IMG/VR virus record: IMGVR_UViG_3300032235_000808
Location: 16,717 to 80,716 of that record
Length of the DNA stretch: 64,000 nucleotides
Direction: 5' to 3' (one strand)
Origin: a virus
The notes below the pieces were generated by a model. That model saw only the letters and a program-made list of their open reading frames with translations. It did not search any database and was not told where the DNA came from. The position numbers were made by a program, and so were the translations under genes. This document shows, in pieces, positions 8,809 to 18,920 of this stretch (position 1 is its first letter; every line of letters starts with the position of its first letter).

Positions 8809-11800
8809 TATAATAGATTTACAAAACTTTTTATTGTCCAACCAGTGGTTGGTAACACAGTAGATAATACAACATTTCCCGTACTTAGTGAAGCGGTTAA
8901 TGCAACGTTGTCTGTTGTTCCAATATCAGTTGTTGAATTTTCTGTATACGTTATTGAATTTCCGTTCCAAACAGCTATTAATTGACCAGCTCTAGCGTTA
9001 GAACCTGATGCCAATGTATAATTGTAAAATACCGATGTAAATGAACTTGTTGCGTTGGTTGATATTGTTTGGGTACCTGAAGCCAATGACGCAATATTTT
9101 GATTTACTAATTGAGATGAACTAAGAATTATTTGATTAGTTACTCTCAAACTACCACTAATATCCGCCTTATATATTGGTGTTTCTGTACCAAAACCAAC
9201 CATTGATTGTGAAACAAATAACGCCTTTTGACCAAATTGTCCTATACGTACTGTATTATCTGAGAATCCTTCCATTAATGGTAGACCCGCAGCAGTATTA
9301 ACTGAGAATAATGAACCTGATAATGAATCATCTATTTGGAATAGACGACCTGAAGTTCCATCCACTGTGAATACACCTGAACCACTACCAATTAACGATG
9401 CCGCAACTCCTGAACTTGATACAAACAATGAACCTGTTATTGCTTCACTACCACTAATGTTAAGTGAACCTGTAACTTTGTGAATGTCAGTAGAAATGTT
9501 ACCAATTGTAACACCGGTTTGATTCACTTGTAATTCGGTTGAACCACCAATCGATACTCCTAAAATACCATTTAATGTTTGACTACCCGATATATTTAAA
9601 GAACCTGTAATTTTGTGAGTGTCAGTAGAAATGTTACCAATTGTAACACCTGTTTGATTAACTTGTAATTCGGTAGAACCTCCAATTGTGACATTTAAAT
9701 TACCAATTAACGTTTGACTACCTGAAATATTAACCGAACCCGTGAATTGATGAGTATCATCTATAGTATCACCAAATTTAGTTGAACCTGATGAGAATGA
9801 TGTGGTTAAATATGTAACAGAAGATGAGACAATAAATTGTTGTGCAATTAAATTACCTTGAACGGTTAAATCTCCCGTTATTGTACCACTACCAATAACA
9901 TTTAATGAACCTGTAAGTGATGATGAACCACTTACGTTTAATGAACCGGTAACAGTTTGATTACCGTTGAATACATTTGACCCAGTTATTGCAAAACCTA
10001 AGTTACTTATTTGTGAACTACCACTTACAATATCTGATGGTATACCTGTTAACCCACTATATATAACTTGTGAAGAACCTGATACTACACCGTCAGAATT
10101 TAATTTATTTTTAATAGTTGTATCAATAGAACTGCTAAATGTATTTAAACTACTTGTTACACCTTCAATTGAATCTAATCTATTGTTTTGTGCTAAATTG
10201 GTTGATGCCACTGATGATGATAATTCACCTATGCTTGAACTTAATGAACTACTAAATGTTGAGTATCCTGTTGTTCCTGTAATTTCAATTTGTGAAGAAC
10301 CTGATACCAATGGTGTTGTTTCCGAAACTATGGTTCCCGTAACTATTAAAGAACCAGTAATAACTTGAGATTGTTTAAAGTGGTTTGAACCTGTTGTTGC
10401 ATAACTACCTGTGACACCTTCAATTGAATTTAGTCTATTGTTTTGTGCTAAATTGATTGATGCTACTGAAGATGATAATTCACCAATACTTGAGCTTAAC
10501 GAACTACTGAATGTTGAATAACCCGTAGTTCCTGTAATTTGAATTTGTGAAGAACCTGATACTAGTGGTGTTGTTTGTGAAACAATGGTTCCTGTTGTTA
10601 AAAAAGAACCAGTAATTTCTGTATTAGAATTTATACTAACGTTTGTACCATTGTCGGTAATATTACTATCTATTAGGTGTTCAATACCGGTCCCTTTTGG
10701 GATTCTATTTTGTGTTAAATAAGTTTCATTTCCTAAATCACCATAAGTCTCGGGTCCCAATAAGAAAACGGACGATGTTACAATCCCTTGGGATTGATGA
10801 ATAAATATAAATTCGTCTTTTTGTGAATCAAACAAAAACGAACCTGAAACTTGTGGATTTGACCCACTATCAACAACCGCCAATCCACCATATCTAACGC
10901 CAGGATTAGATGCGTTAAGTTTAATAATATTGGTTGATATATCTAACTGTGACGATGTAACATAAACAATAGAAGATGAGCCTAATACCGTTAAATCCTG
11001 TGTGATGATAACCGACCCAGAAACGGTTTGACTACCATAAAAAGTATTAGAGCCCGTTGTTGCGTAAGTTAAATCCGTTAATAACGCACCATTACCTTTA
11101 AATGTACCACTAATGATACCACCATCATAAACGTATAGATTACTACCACTGTTTAAGATTAATGAACTATTTTCAGTTAACGCTAATGTTGCATCAAATG
11201 TTGCAGAACCTGAGGAAACAATTAATGAACCTGTAATTTGAGTATTTGAATTAATACTTACAGTCGTTCCATCATCACTTATGTTTGAATCAATTATATG
11301 ATGTTCGTCATCCGCTTTTGGAATACTATTTGTCGTTAATCCATATTCTTGACCTAAAGACCCCGTATTTCTAGGACCCATGATAAATAACGAAGAACTA
11401 TATGTATCATGATTTGGTACAACTTCCACCCATCTATCTTCTAATGTATCCCACGCTAACGATGCGGTTTCATTTACACCCTCATAATCTAAAACTTTTA
11501 TACCACCAAATCTACCTAAAGAACTTGTGGTTGTTACTGTAATCCAGTTATCGTTTACCAATAATGTGGACGCTGTTACATAATTATAATACGCAGTACC
11601 TGAAACGGTTAAGTCACCCACAATAGTTGCCTCACCTGTAACTTTTAATGTACCGGTAATTTCTGTATTAGTGTTAATTCTTAAACCTTCAGTATTTGAA
11701 ATAGAAGCAGTTGCATTACCATCCGCAATTCTTGCCGTATTTAACCCCGTAACACCACTTATTGGTATATTATAAAGTCCAGCACCATTTCCTGTAAATG

Positions 11801-12908
11801 AACCCGATACGGTATTTCCTACTATTGCTCCATTTACTTTTAATGACGCATTTGAACCGGTAATTTCAACACCACCATTTCCAGGTTGAATTATTATTCC
11901 ACCATCAGGTGATTGTATATATGTTTTACCTAAATTATCTCCAATTATATTAAATTTGGTTGCTTCACTTGCCAAAGATATACTACCAGTGAATTGGTGT
12001 GTGTCGTCATTTGAGTTACCAAATTTAGTGGAACCAGATTGAAATAAAACAGACGATGTAACATAATCTGTATGTATTTCTTTTGCGGTGATTGTTCCAT
12101 CAATATAAACATCGGTGTTTACTCTAAATCCATTGGCTTGAGATATTGATGCACTAACATTACCATCATAAATTTTATTTAAGTTAGTTATACCTGATAT
12201 TGGTATGTTAGTTAATCCACTACCATCACCACTAAATAAACCGGTTAACGAACCTGTAAAAGAACCCGTAAAAGAACCTGTCGAGTATGATGATGTAAAT
12301 GAATTAAAATTACTTCTTATACTACCACTTTCAGTTTCTAAAAACCCTAATCTACTAGCAATTGATGATGAAACTAATGTTAAATTTGTTACACCTTCTA
12401 TTGGTATATTTGTTAAAGCGATACCATCACCATTAAATGAACCAGTAAAGGAACCTGTAAATGACCCGGTGGTATATGATGATGTGAATGAATTAAAATT
12501 ACTTCTTATACTACCACTTTCATCTTCTAACGCATCTAATTGTAAGCTAATTGAGCTAGAAAAAAATGGTAATTCTGTAACACCACTAAGTGGTATGTTA
12601 TATAAGCCCGAACCATCACCTTTATATGAACCAGTAAATGATGCAGATTCAAAGTTTGACTGATATGAAGCAGAAAGTTCTAAAAAACTTGAGGATAATA
12701 AATCAATACTTGATGTTAAATTATCATAACCCGTGGTGCCTGTGATAAGAACTTGGGCAGACCCTGAAAATAAACCACCACTATCAAATAGACTTGATGA
12801 ACTAATTGTTTCCCACAATTTTGTATCTCCATCAAAAATTGGTAGATAACCATTTAATGGTGAATTTAAATTAATCTCTACAGGTTTTCTACTTACTAAT
12901 CTTCCCAT
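8808..12908 (-). CDS. Giant modular Ser/Gly/Thr-rich tail fibre protein
   Basis: A 1366-residue beta-rich fibre. The N-terminus (MGRLVSRKPVEINLNSPLNGYLPIFDGDTKLWE) looks like an attachment domain. What follows is repetitive: SFTGSFTGSFNGDG/LTNIPI cassettes near residues 100-230, NTEITGSLKVSG cassettes, two copies of a module around RFGG/RYGG ending in a Ser-Ile-Pro-Lys turn, two near-identical copies of a FSSSLSSSIGELSSSVAS coiled segment, and two copies of a GSTELQVNQTGVTIGN block. The C-terminus is a small beta domain ending GWTIKSFVNLL. No enzymatic motif is visible. It is probably a long homotrimeric fibre. It overlaps the downstream lectin gene by one base. Confidence 0.85.
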   Translation of the reverse strand: MGRLVSRKPVEINLNSPLNGYLPIFDGDTKLWETISSSSLFDSGGLFSGSAQVLITGTTGYDNLTSSIDLLSSSFLELSASYQSNFESASFTGSYKGDGSGLYNIPLSGVTELPFFSSSISLQLDALEDESGSIRSNFNSFTSSYTTGSFTGSFTGSFNGDGIALTNIPIEGVTNLTLVSSSIASRLGFLETESGSIRSNFNSFTSSYSTGSFTGSFTGSLTGLFSGDGSGLTNIPISGITNLNKIYDGNVSASISQANGFRVNTDVYIDGTITAKEIHTDYVTSSVLFQSGSTKFGNSNDDTHQFTGSISLASEATKFNIIGDNLGKTYIQSPDGGIIIQPGNGGVEITGSNASLKVNGAIVGNTVSGSFTGNGAGLYNIPISGVTGLNTARIADGNATASISNTEGLRINTNTEITGTLKVTGEATIVGDLTVSGTAYYNYVTASTLLVNDNWITVTTTSSLGRFGGIKVLDYEGVNETASLAWDTLEDRWVEVVPNHDTYSSSLFIMGPRNTGSLGQEYGLTTNSIPKADDEHHIIDSNISDDGTTVSINSNTQITGSLIVSSGSATFDATLALTENSSLILNSGSNLYVYDGGIISGTFKGNGALLTDLTYATTGSNTFYGSQTVSGSVIITQDLTVLGSSSIVYVTSSQLDISTNIIKLNASNPGVRYGGLAVVDSGSNPQVSGSFLFDSQKDEFIFIHQSQGIVTSSVFLLGPETYGDLGNETYLTQNRIPKGTGIEHLIDSNITDNGTNVSINSNTEITGSFLTTGTIVSQTTPLVSGSSQIQITGTTGYSTFSSSLSSSIGELSSSVASINLAQNNRLNSIEGVTGSYATTGSNHFKQSQVITGSLIVTGTIVSETTPLVSGSSQIEITGTTGYSTFSSSLSSSIGELSSSVASTNLAQNNRLDSIEGVTSSLNTFSSSIDTTIKNKLNSDGVVSGSSQVIYSGLTGIPSDIVSGSSQISNLGFAITGSNVFNGNQTVTGSLNVSGSSSLTGSLNVIGSGTITGDLTVQGNLIAQQFIVSSSVTYLTTSFSSGSTKFGDTIDDTHQFTGSVNISGSQTLIGNLNVTIGGSTELQVNQTGVTIGNISTDTHKITGSLNISGSQTLNGILGVSIGGSTELQVNQTGVTIGNISTDIHKVTGSLNISGSEAITGSLFVSSSGVAASLIGSGSGVFTVDGTSGRLFQIDDSLSGSLFSVNTAAGLPLMEGFSDNTVRIGQFGQKALFVSQSMVGFGTETPIYKADISGSLRVTNQIILSSSQLVNQNIASLASGTQTISTNATSSFTSVFYNYTLASGSNARAGQLIAVWNGNSITYTENSTTDIGTTDNVALTASLSTGNVVLSTVLPTTGWTIKSFVNLL

Positions 12909-12910
12909 TT

Positions 12911-13264
12911 TTAGTTATTTGCGTTTTCAAGCACGGATAATACTACATCTAATACTCCAGATTCGTTGGTTGTCATTACTAATTTATCATTTCTTTCCAA
13001 TACAAGTTTACCACCAAAAGGATTTAACGATTCTTCAGTTGGTATTGCACCATTATTAAGTAATGTAATTGTGGTGCCCGTATATCCACTTTTTATTATC
13101 CCAACACTAACTCTTTTAGTGGTGGCAGACATATTTGTAACCTGTGCAGATAAAACAATTGTTGAAATGTCCAAATCTTCTTGGTATATGTCATTACTAC
13201 CACTTGTTAATGTTGTGGTAATTAATCGGAATTTATTTAAAGGTAATGAACTAGTAACTGCCAT
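12911..13264 (-). CDS. Small beta-rich virion-associated protein
   Basis: A 117-residue protein between two fibre genes, two bases upstream of the giant fibre gene. It contains Thr/Ser-rich beta strands (FRLITTTLTSGSNDIYQEDLD, VSVGIIKSGYTGTTITLLNN) and ends in VVLSVLENANN. The composition and place fit a small trimeric collar, connector or decoration protein of the fibre, but no named family is recognised. Confidence 0.6.
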   Translation of the reverse strand: MAVTSSLPLNKFRLITTTLTSGSNDIYQEDLDISTIVLSAQVTNMSATTKRVSVGIIKSGYTGTTITLLNNGAIPTEESLNPFGGKLVLERNDKLVMTTNESGVLDVVLSVLENANN

Positions 13265-13290
13265 ATTTTTATTTATTTAAAATTTTTATT

Positions 13291-15462
13291 TTAGGTCTCA
13301 AGTGCTAAATTTATTGGTGTTATTTGTGCAGAAATTGCTTTATTAAACGTTCTACCTTCAATCGTACCCGTTTGTTGTCTAATAACAAAGTCGTTACCTT
13401 GATATTGGTCACCCGTTTCATCACCACCTGTGTAATAAACACGACCACCACTCTCTTGGAATACTCTGATTGTTAAATTAGTTTCTCCAACACCACCTTG
13501 GTTAATTGGTAGTCCTAAAAAGTTAACACCTGAACCCGCATATGAGAAATCATGTGACGTTGATGTAATTAGTGAACCAAATTCGACTAACAAATCTCCA
13601 CCGGCCTCGTCAATAATTACTCTCTGTATGGTATCTTCAACAACATCTAATAATTGACTCACTTTGGTAATTGTCGAAGCACTTATTGAACCAAATAAAT
13701 TATCGGGGTCATCTACAAAATATTCTCTAATGTATTGGTATGCCCTAACAAAGTCATCCGCAATACCCGTATTTCCAGTTGTAATTGGGAAAGAAACGAC
13801 AGCACCCTGTGTAAAACCACTCTGAACAGGTAATGTTTGCGTCTGACCCGTTGTTGTGTCTTGACCAACAAAGAATCCCGACGCTATTTGTGAAACACGT
13901 GCAACTACGGGTGATAATAAATCATCACAGATGGCATCGATTAACAATCCTGAATCCTTAATTGTTGACGCATATATTGTGGAACCGGTATTACTATACG
14001 ATGCCGCATATGTACCATATAATGCCAATTGTGAAATCATATATGTTTGAATATCGGTTTTCTTTGTTGCAATGTATGCCGAAGCAACTGAATCAACGGT
14101 GGTACCCGTAACTAATGTAATATCCGGTTTTACTAATATTCTTAACCCTTTTGAACGTAAACCATAATCACCAAATGTTGTATTTGAGTTTAACAATGAA
14201 GCGTGTCCACCATCAATACAATAAACACCGACTCTACTAAAGTTAGTAAAGAATGATACCATTTGACCGTATCCTCGACCTCTGGCACACATACCAATAC
14301 CATTAAAAGCAACCTGAGTATATGAATCCACAATCATTGATTTAAGTGGACTGTATGGGTCTAAAACGGAGTCATCTATTAACATTCCACCCGGTCCATT
14401 ACCCACCAACGGATTTGCGTTATCAAAATCTAATGGAGTGTAGAACTTATTGAATGGTGTGTTAATTGCTGAACAGTTTTGTACATATGGTGATGTTGAA
14501 ATGTATGCACCCGGTGCAAATGCGAAGAAGAAACCACTTCTTGGGTCTTCTAAATCATCAATTTCACAACCTTCCAATCTTAATCCTTGTGCGTAACAAC
14601 CATTATTCATTAAAAATAGATTATTACCTTTTGTTCCATTAGTAGGTCGTACAACTACAGACCTTAAATCATCACCTAAAAGTGAAACATTACTTACTAA
14701 TGTAATTGGTGCCTCTTCAACATAGTATCCACTTTTAACACGGATACTTGTTCTATAAGGATAAGGATTTGGTGGATTTAATGCGAGTGATGCAGACGCC
14801 GCTTGTGCCGCCACTTTAATTGTTCTAAATGGTGTCGATAATGTTTTTCCATCATTTGAATCACTACCATCTTCACTAACATAAAATACTTTTTCAGTAT
14901 AACCTACGTTAGTTAAATTACTTCCATCACCATAAATTGAACCTGATACCTTTAACGAACCCGTAATTTCTGTTTTAGTGTTTATTCTTAAACCTTCGGT
15001 ATTTGAAATGGAGGCCGTTGCATTACCATCGGCAATTCTTGTTGTATTTAATCCGGTAACTCCACTTATTGGTATATTAATTAATTGACTACCGTCACCT
15101 CTAAATGAACCACTAATGTATCCAGTATCTTGTACATGTAGATTACTACCACTTGTTAATATTAAATCACTATTTTGTGCAATTAAACCAGTATCAATAT
15201 AACCAATTCCATCGGTAACTATCAATGAACCTGTTATTCTTTGAGTACCTTCTAATCTAATACTACCACTAAGATTAATAGAACCTGTATTCGATGCGTT
15301 GGTAATAACTAGTTCTTCAATCGATGTTCCTAATGAACCCGATTTTGCCATGAACGCCTTACCGTCAGTTGTGTTTAATGCTAATTCACCTAATTCAAGA
15401 TTTGAATTTGTTGGTTTTTGACCTGATACACTACTCCTACGCAGTCTAATGATTTGTGCCAT
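13291..15462 (-). CDS. Tail fibre with MTD-like N-terminus and beta-helix domain
   Basis: A 723-residue protein. The start MAQIIRLRRSSVSGQKPTNSN followed by LELGELALNTTDGKAFM is the common fibre N-terminal domain seen in major tropism determinant-type and many other phage fibres. Residues ~130-180 carry a DGNATASISNTEGLRIN cassette almost identical to one in the 1366-residue fibre. Residues ~190-430 begin VSEDGSDSNDGKTLSTPFRTI, the hallmark of right-handed beta-helix (pectate-lyase-like/DUF1565) domains. The C-terminal ~290 residues are unrecognised. The beta-helix could bind or cut polysaccharide; catalytic residues cannot be assigned by eye. The gene is preceded by an array of palindromes. 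Confidence 0.85.
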   Translation of the reverse strand: MAQIIRLRRSSVSGQKPTNSNLELGELALNTTDGKAFMAKSGSLGTSIEELVITNASNTGSINLSGSIRLEGTQRITGSLIVTDGIGYIDTGLIAQNSDLILTSGSNLHVQDTGYISGSFRGDGSQLINIPISGVTGLNTTRIADGNATASISNTEGLRINTKTEITGSLKVSGSIYGDGSNLTNVGYTEKVFYVSEDGSDSNDGKTLSTPFRTIKVAAQAASASLALNPPNPYPYRTSIRVKSGYYVEEAPITLVSNVSLLGDDLRSVVVRPTNGTKGNNLFLMNNGCYAQGLRLEGCEIDDLEDPRSGFFFAFAPGAYISTSPYVQNCSAINTPFNKFYTPLDFDNANPLVGNGPGGMLIDDSVLDPYSPLKSMIVDSYTQVAFNGIGMCARGRGYGQMVSFFTNFSRVGVYCIDGGHASLLNSNTTFGDYGLRSKGLRILVKPDITLVTGTTVDSVASAYIATKKTDIQTYMISQLALYGTYAASYSNTGSTIYASTIKDSGLLIDAICDDLLSPVVARVSQIASGFFVGQDTTTGQTQTLPVQSGFTQGAVVSFPITTGNTGIADDFVRAYQYIREYFVDDPDNLFGSISASTITKVSQLLDVVEDTIQRVIIDEAGGDLLVEFGSLITSTSHDFSYAGSGVNFLGLPINQGGVGETNLTIRVFQESGGRVYYTGGDETGDQYQGNDFVIRQQTGTIEGRTFNKAISAQITPINLALET

Positions 15463-15528
15463 ATATATGGTTCTATTTTATATAAAATCTTGTGATATAT
15501 ATCACATTTAATTTGACCTATATAGGTC
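15459..15528. promoter_or_regulatory. Array of four perfect palindromes upstream of a fibre gene
   Basis: Four perfect inverted repeats lie in series at 15459-15470, 15475-15488, 15491-15506 and 15515-15528. Every one is centred on a TA step, with centres 17, 17 and 23 bases apart. The third is TGTGA-N6-TCACA, the textbook CRP-family operator pattern. The first overlaps the ATG of the fibre gene. The array fits an operator region for a dimeric regulator or a cluster of small hairpins in the leader; function is inferred. The rest of the gap to 15579 is A/T-rich with no gene. Confidence 0.5.
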
Positions 15529-15579
15529 TCTATATAAATACACAAAATTTCTATTTAAATAAATAAAATGTGAAAAAAA

Positions 15580-17790
15580 TTATAAACCGTATGTGGTTTT
15601 AATGGCATTGAAATTTGTGGTAATCTCAGCACTCGATAATGCTCTATTATATACTCTCATTTGGTAAAACACAGGTTGGTTTGCGGTAACTGAACTATTT
15701 AATCTATCGGCAGGTCCAGTTCCCGTATTTACGTGTCTTGCACCAAAGTAAAAATCACCAGTTGCATATCCACCAGCTGGGTTACTAAGTGTTGCCGTTG
15801 AACCGAATTGTGTGCCGTTTAAATATAGAAGTTTACTTGTATTATCAATTACGAAGACCCAATGTCTAATTACATTACTAGCAGTTATTGTTGCATTTGT
15901 TACATTTGCTGTAGGAGAACCCCATGTTATTGTTGTGGAATTTGCCATATATGCAAAATACCCCCTACTAAAACTATAAGCCTCATTACCCCAAATACTA
16001 GCCCAATGTGAATTCGGGTTAAAAGATGCAACAATTTCAATTGTTGAGGTTGCTCCCGTAATATTATATGGAATACTAATATATCCCGTACCTGTAGAAT
16101 CGGTATTATTTAATTTAATACCACCACCATTATTTGAAACATATGATGTTGTACCATTTAATGTTGCATTAAAACCATTACCCGAAGTATCACTCCAAAC
16201 TGTACCCGAACTAGGTGCCGAAGCTAAATTCATAATCAAACCATTCGTCACAATTGCATTTGAACCTGAACTTGGTGTTACTGTTGGTGTAATTGTTGAT
16301 GTTGGTGTAATGGTTGGTGTTATAGTGTTAGTCGGAGTTGGGGTAGGTGTGACAGGTGTTGGTGTGTTTGTTGGGGTCATACTAGGTGATGGTGGTGGTC
16401 CCAATAAACTAACCTTAATGTAACCACTACCAGTATTATATGTATTTAAATTTTCAACAGTATACCCTTCAAATGTTGTTAATGAATTATAGTTACCATC
16501 TGATGTTCCAATATATGAAATACTTCCACTAATATAGGAACCTCCTCCTCCACCACCATCGGATTGTGTTCCACCATTAGAGAAACCAGTACCACCGCCT
16601 GAATATCCACCACCCGCACCTGCGGAAATGATACCATTACCACCTCCACCACCACCGAATCCACCTCGGCTTGATGCGTATGAAGATGGGTCACTCCAAG
16701 AATTGTTTGTACCTCCACCTTTAGAACCGCTAATAAATGAATAACCACCTTCTCCATAGTTTGCAACATAACCAAATGGTTTTGTTAAAGTACCATTACC
16801 ATTCATACCGTGACCATAGAAACCCGCACCCGCACCTCCATCATATGTGTTAGAACCACTATGTGATGTTCCACCATTACCATTTATCCCACCTAAAGAG
16901 CCTCTTCTTGATGTTCCTCCAGTATTTGTTGTTACACCATCTTTACCATAATACGGTCCACCGGCAAATGATGTATAATGACCTGTACCTCCACCACCAC
17001 CTGCAACTATTAACGGTGTTTGTTGTGAACCTGAGATAGCCACGAATGTACCTCCACCACCACCTAAACCTTGGTAACTACCTGATTGATATATATTAAC
17101 ACCACTTGCGTCATAATATTGACCCGCAACCATTGTTAATTTTTGACCTTGTGTAAGTTGGTATCTTGCTTTAACTACGGCACCTCTACCATATGTTTGT
17201 GTTGAACCGACAGCTCTTGCTGCTCTTGAACCTGCAACTTCAAATTCATATGTTGCCGTCTGTGGTACGGTCCAAACTTGATATCCTTGGAACGCTCCTG
17301 TTGTAAATAATGATGTATCTGTTGCCCAAGATGCTGACCCACTATATGCACCAACTAATGATGAATATGTTGGACCCACATCACCTGTTGTATTTGCAGT
17401 TGTAAATGTAAAACCTGTAAAATAATATAATGAACTTTCAATAATCGGTGACGTGGTTACTGTAGGTGTTACAGTTGGGGTGACCGTACTTGAAGGTGTA
17501 TATGTTTGAGTTGATGTTATGGTAGGTGTTACCGTTGCGGTTGGTGTAACACTATTTGTTGGTGTAATTGTGTTAGTAGGTGTAACTGTATTTGTTGGTG
17601 TAATAGTTGTTGTTGGTGTTACTGAATTAGTTGGCGTAATTGTGTTAGTTGGTGTAATAGTTGGAGTGACTGTTTTAGTTGGTGTTGGGGTATTTGTTAA
17701 ATTTTGTGTTGGGGTCGGTGTAGGTGTTGATGGCGGTACAAACGCATCAAGACTACCAACTACAAACCCATTTTTAAAAATTATACCCAT
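15580..17790 (-). CDS. Mosaic adhesin: Thr-Pro stalk, ALK-type glycine-rich domain, LamG domain
   Basis: A 736-residue protein built as a chain. A short head (MGIIFKNGFVVGSL) precedes a TPTNTITPT stalk at residues ~18-110. A glycine-rich domain at ~125-465 contains the GGGGGTFVAISGS ... TPLIVAGGGGG pattern of the ALK/LTK-type Gly-rich family. A second short Thr-Pro linker lies at ~468-510. The LamG jelly-roll at ~510-736 has GLIMNLASAPSSGTVWSDTSGNGFNATLNG and ends in VYNRALSSAEITTNFNAIKTTYGL. The architecture is a rod with two binding heads. It shares the stalk type with the two giant adhesins at 50-60 kb and the lectin head with the LamG trio. Confidence 0.85.
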   Translation of the reverse strand: MGIIFKNGFVVGSLDAFVPPSTPTPTPTQNLTNTPTPTKTVTPTITPTNTITPTNSVTPTTTITPTNTVTPTNTITPTNSVTPTATVTPTITSTQTYTPSSTVTPTVTPTVTTSPIIESSLYYFTGFTFTTANTTGDVGPTYSSLVGAYSGSASWATDTSLFTTGAFQGYQVWTVPQTATYEFEVAGSRAARAVGSTQTYGRGAVVKARYQLTQGQKLTMVAGQYYDASGVNIYQSGSYQGLGGGGGTFVAISGSQQTPLIVAGGGGGTGHYTSFAGGPYYGKDGVTTNTGGTSRRGSLGGINGNGGTSHSGSNTYDGGAGAGFYGHGMNGNGTLTKPFGYVANYGEGGYSFISGSKGGGTNNSWSDPSSYASSRGGFGGGGGGNGIISAGAGGGYSGGGTGFSNGGTQSDGGGGGGSYISGSISYIGTSDGNYNSLTTFEGYTVENLNTYNTGSGYIKVSLLGPPPSPSMTPTNTPTPVTPTPTPTNTITPTITPTSTITPTVTPSSGSNAIVTNGLIMNLASAPSSGTVWSDTSGNGFNATLNGTTSYVSNNGGGIKLNNTDSTGTGYISIPYNITGATSTIEIVASFNPNSHWASIWGNEAYSFSRGYFAYMANSTTITWGSPTANVTNATITASNVIRHWVFVIDNTSKLLYLNGTQFGSTATLSNPAGGYATGDFYFGARHVNTGTGPADRLNSSVTANQPVFYQMRVYNRALSSAEITTNFNAIKTTYGL
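17460..17735 (-). repeat. TPTNTITPT stalk repeats
   Basis: Tandem 18-base units encoding Thr-Pro-Thr-Asn/Ser-Thr-Ile/Val. This is the same repeat family as in the two giant adhesin genes. A shorter copy in the same gene lies near 16260-16385. Confidence 0.85.
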
Positions 17791-17810
17791 TATGTTTATA
17801 AATAGAGAAT

Positions 17811-17834
17811 TTTTTAATTTAAGTAAATTAAAAA
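17811..17834 (-). terminator. A/T-only hairpin between two fibre genes
   Basis: Ten perfectly paired A/T bases on each side of a four-base loop lie 8 bases after the stop of the upstream 306-residue fibre gene, in a 52-base gap. It contains no G or C pairs, so it is weak; it could attenuate rather than terminate. Confidence 0.25.
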
Positions 17835-17842
17835 TTGAACCA

Positions 17843-18763
17843 TTATGCTATTTGAGTAACTGTTACAATTACCGATGGTGTTGCGGGTCTCGATGGAGTT
17901 GATTGTACATCTTTATATTGTAATTGCCCCTGTGCCGTTGTTTTTGACCAATACAATTCTACATAACTTCCAGATGATATTGAAGTTAAGAAGTTTAATG
18001 CTGCCACTTGAAATCCCCCACCACTTACCTTTTCAATAGAGAAATCGGTATTTGAATTAGCAATAGCCGAACCGGTCATAGCAAACCAAACAGAAAAATC
18101 ACACGACTGATTTGCGGTTGTATGCAATTGTGTTGAAAATTGAATGTTATATAATCCCGTATTTTCTACATAAATTCTAGTTGGAACTCCACTACCATTA
18201 TTTCCAACGTACATACCAGATAAATCAGGACTTGGTACTTCCAATTTCATAGGATATGCCGTATCTGCCGAACCACTTTGTGTTTGTAATGAATACCATT
18301 GTCCGTAGTTGAATAATTTATTTCCCCATCGGGTAAATGATGAACCACTAACTACATCAATATCACCATATACATTTAATGAACCCGTTATCCACTGTGA
18401 ACCTGTTAAGTATTGTGAACCTGTTACAATGAATATTGAATTATGGAAATTAGAACTACCACTCACTTCAATACTACCGCTAATTACGGTATTACCCACA
18501 ATTGTATTGGTTCCAGTCATAAGAGTATTACCTACAATTGTGTTACTACCACTCAAATTATGAGTACCTTTAAATGTTGTTGAACCACTTACATTAAATG
18601 AACCGGTTACTACTTGATTACCATGGAACGTGTTGTTACCATCTAATAATGTCTCTTTAGTTACAATATGTGTAGTTGTGTTACTTACATTATTCATTAC
18701 AATGTGAACACCGCTAGTGTCACCTGTGTATAATGGTAATTGGTCTATTTTTCTATTTGACAT
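17843..18763 (-). CDS. Short fibre with C1q-like jelly-roll head
   Basis: A 306-residue protein. After an N-terminal attachment segment (MSNRKIDQLPLYTGDTSG) come short beta repeats such as GSNTIVGNTLMTGTNTIVGNTVISGS. A C-terminal head at ~190-306 has the TGLYNIQFSTQLHTT, SVWFAMTGSAIANS and GSYVELYWSKT strands typical of phage C1q/TNF-like jelly-rolls. These heads are trimeric and often bind receptors. The ATG overlaps the stop of a 40-residue gene by one base, so the two are probably translationally coupled. Confidence 0.8.
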   Translation of the reverse strand: MSNRKIDQLPLYTGDTSGVHIVMNNVSNTTTHIVTKETLLDGNNTFHGNQVVTGSFNVSGSTTFKGTHNLSGSNTIVGNTLMTGTNTIVGNTVISGSIEVSGSSNFHNSIFIVTGSQYLTGSQWITGSLNVYGDIDVVSGSSFTRWGNKLFNYGQWYSLQTQSGSADTAYPMKLEVPSPDLSGMYVGNNGSGVPTRIYVENTGLYNIQFSTQLHTTANQSCDFSVWFAMTGSAIANSNTDFSIEKVSGGGFQVAALNFLTSISSGSYVELYWSKTTAQGQLQYKDVQSTPSRPATPSVIVTVTQIA

Positions 18764-18885
18764 TATTCGTTAGGTTGTAATTGTTCATCATCTTGACTTG
18801 TTACTATAACATTATCTTCGGTTAATAGTAATCCATTAACTTCTGTTATTGTTAAAATAAATCCTTCTGTCATTATTATTGCCAT
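18763..18885 (-). CDS. 40-residue micro-protein coupled to the C1q-like fibre
   Basis: A short frame reading MAIIMTEGFILTITEVNG then LLLTEDNVIVTSQDDEQLQPNE. It begins at the ATG at 18885 and its TAA shares one base with the ATG of the following fibre gene. The two pseudo-repeats (GFILTITE, GLLLTEDN) suggest a small beta-hairpin protein. Supporting points are the perfect coupling, its place directly after a terminator, and the clean fill of an otherwise unexplained gap. Function is unknown; a fibre cap or connector is possible. Confidence 0.6.
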   Translation of the reverse strand: MAIIMTEGFILTITEVNGLLLTEDNVIVTSQDDEQLQPNE

Positions 18886-18920
18886 AACAATAAATACCTT
18901 AGAAAATAGAATTAGTAAAT

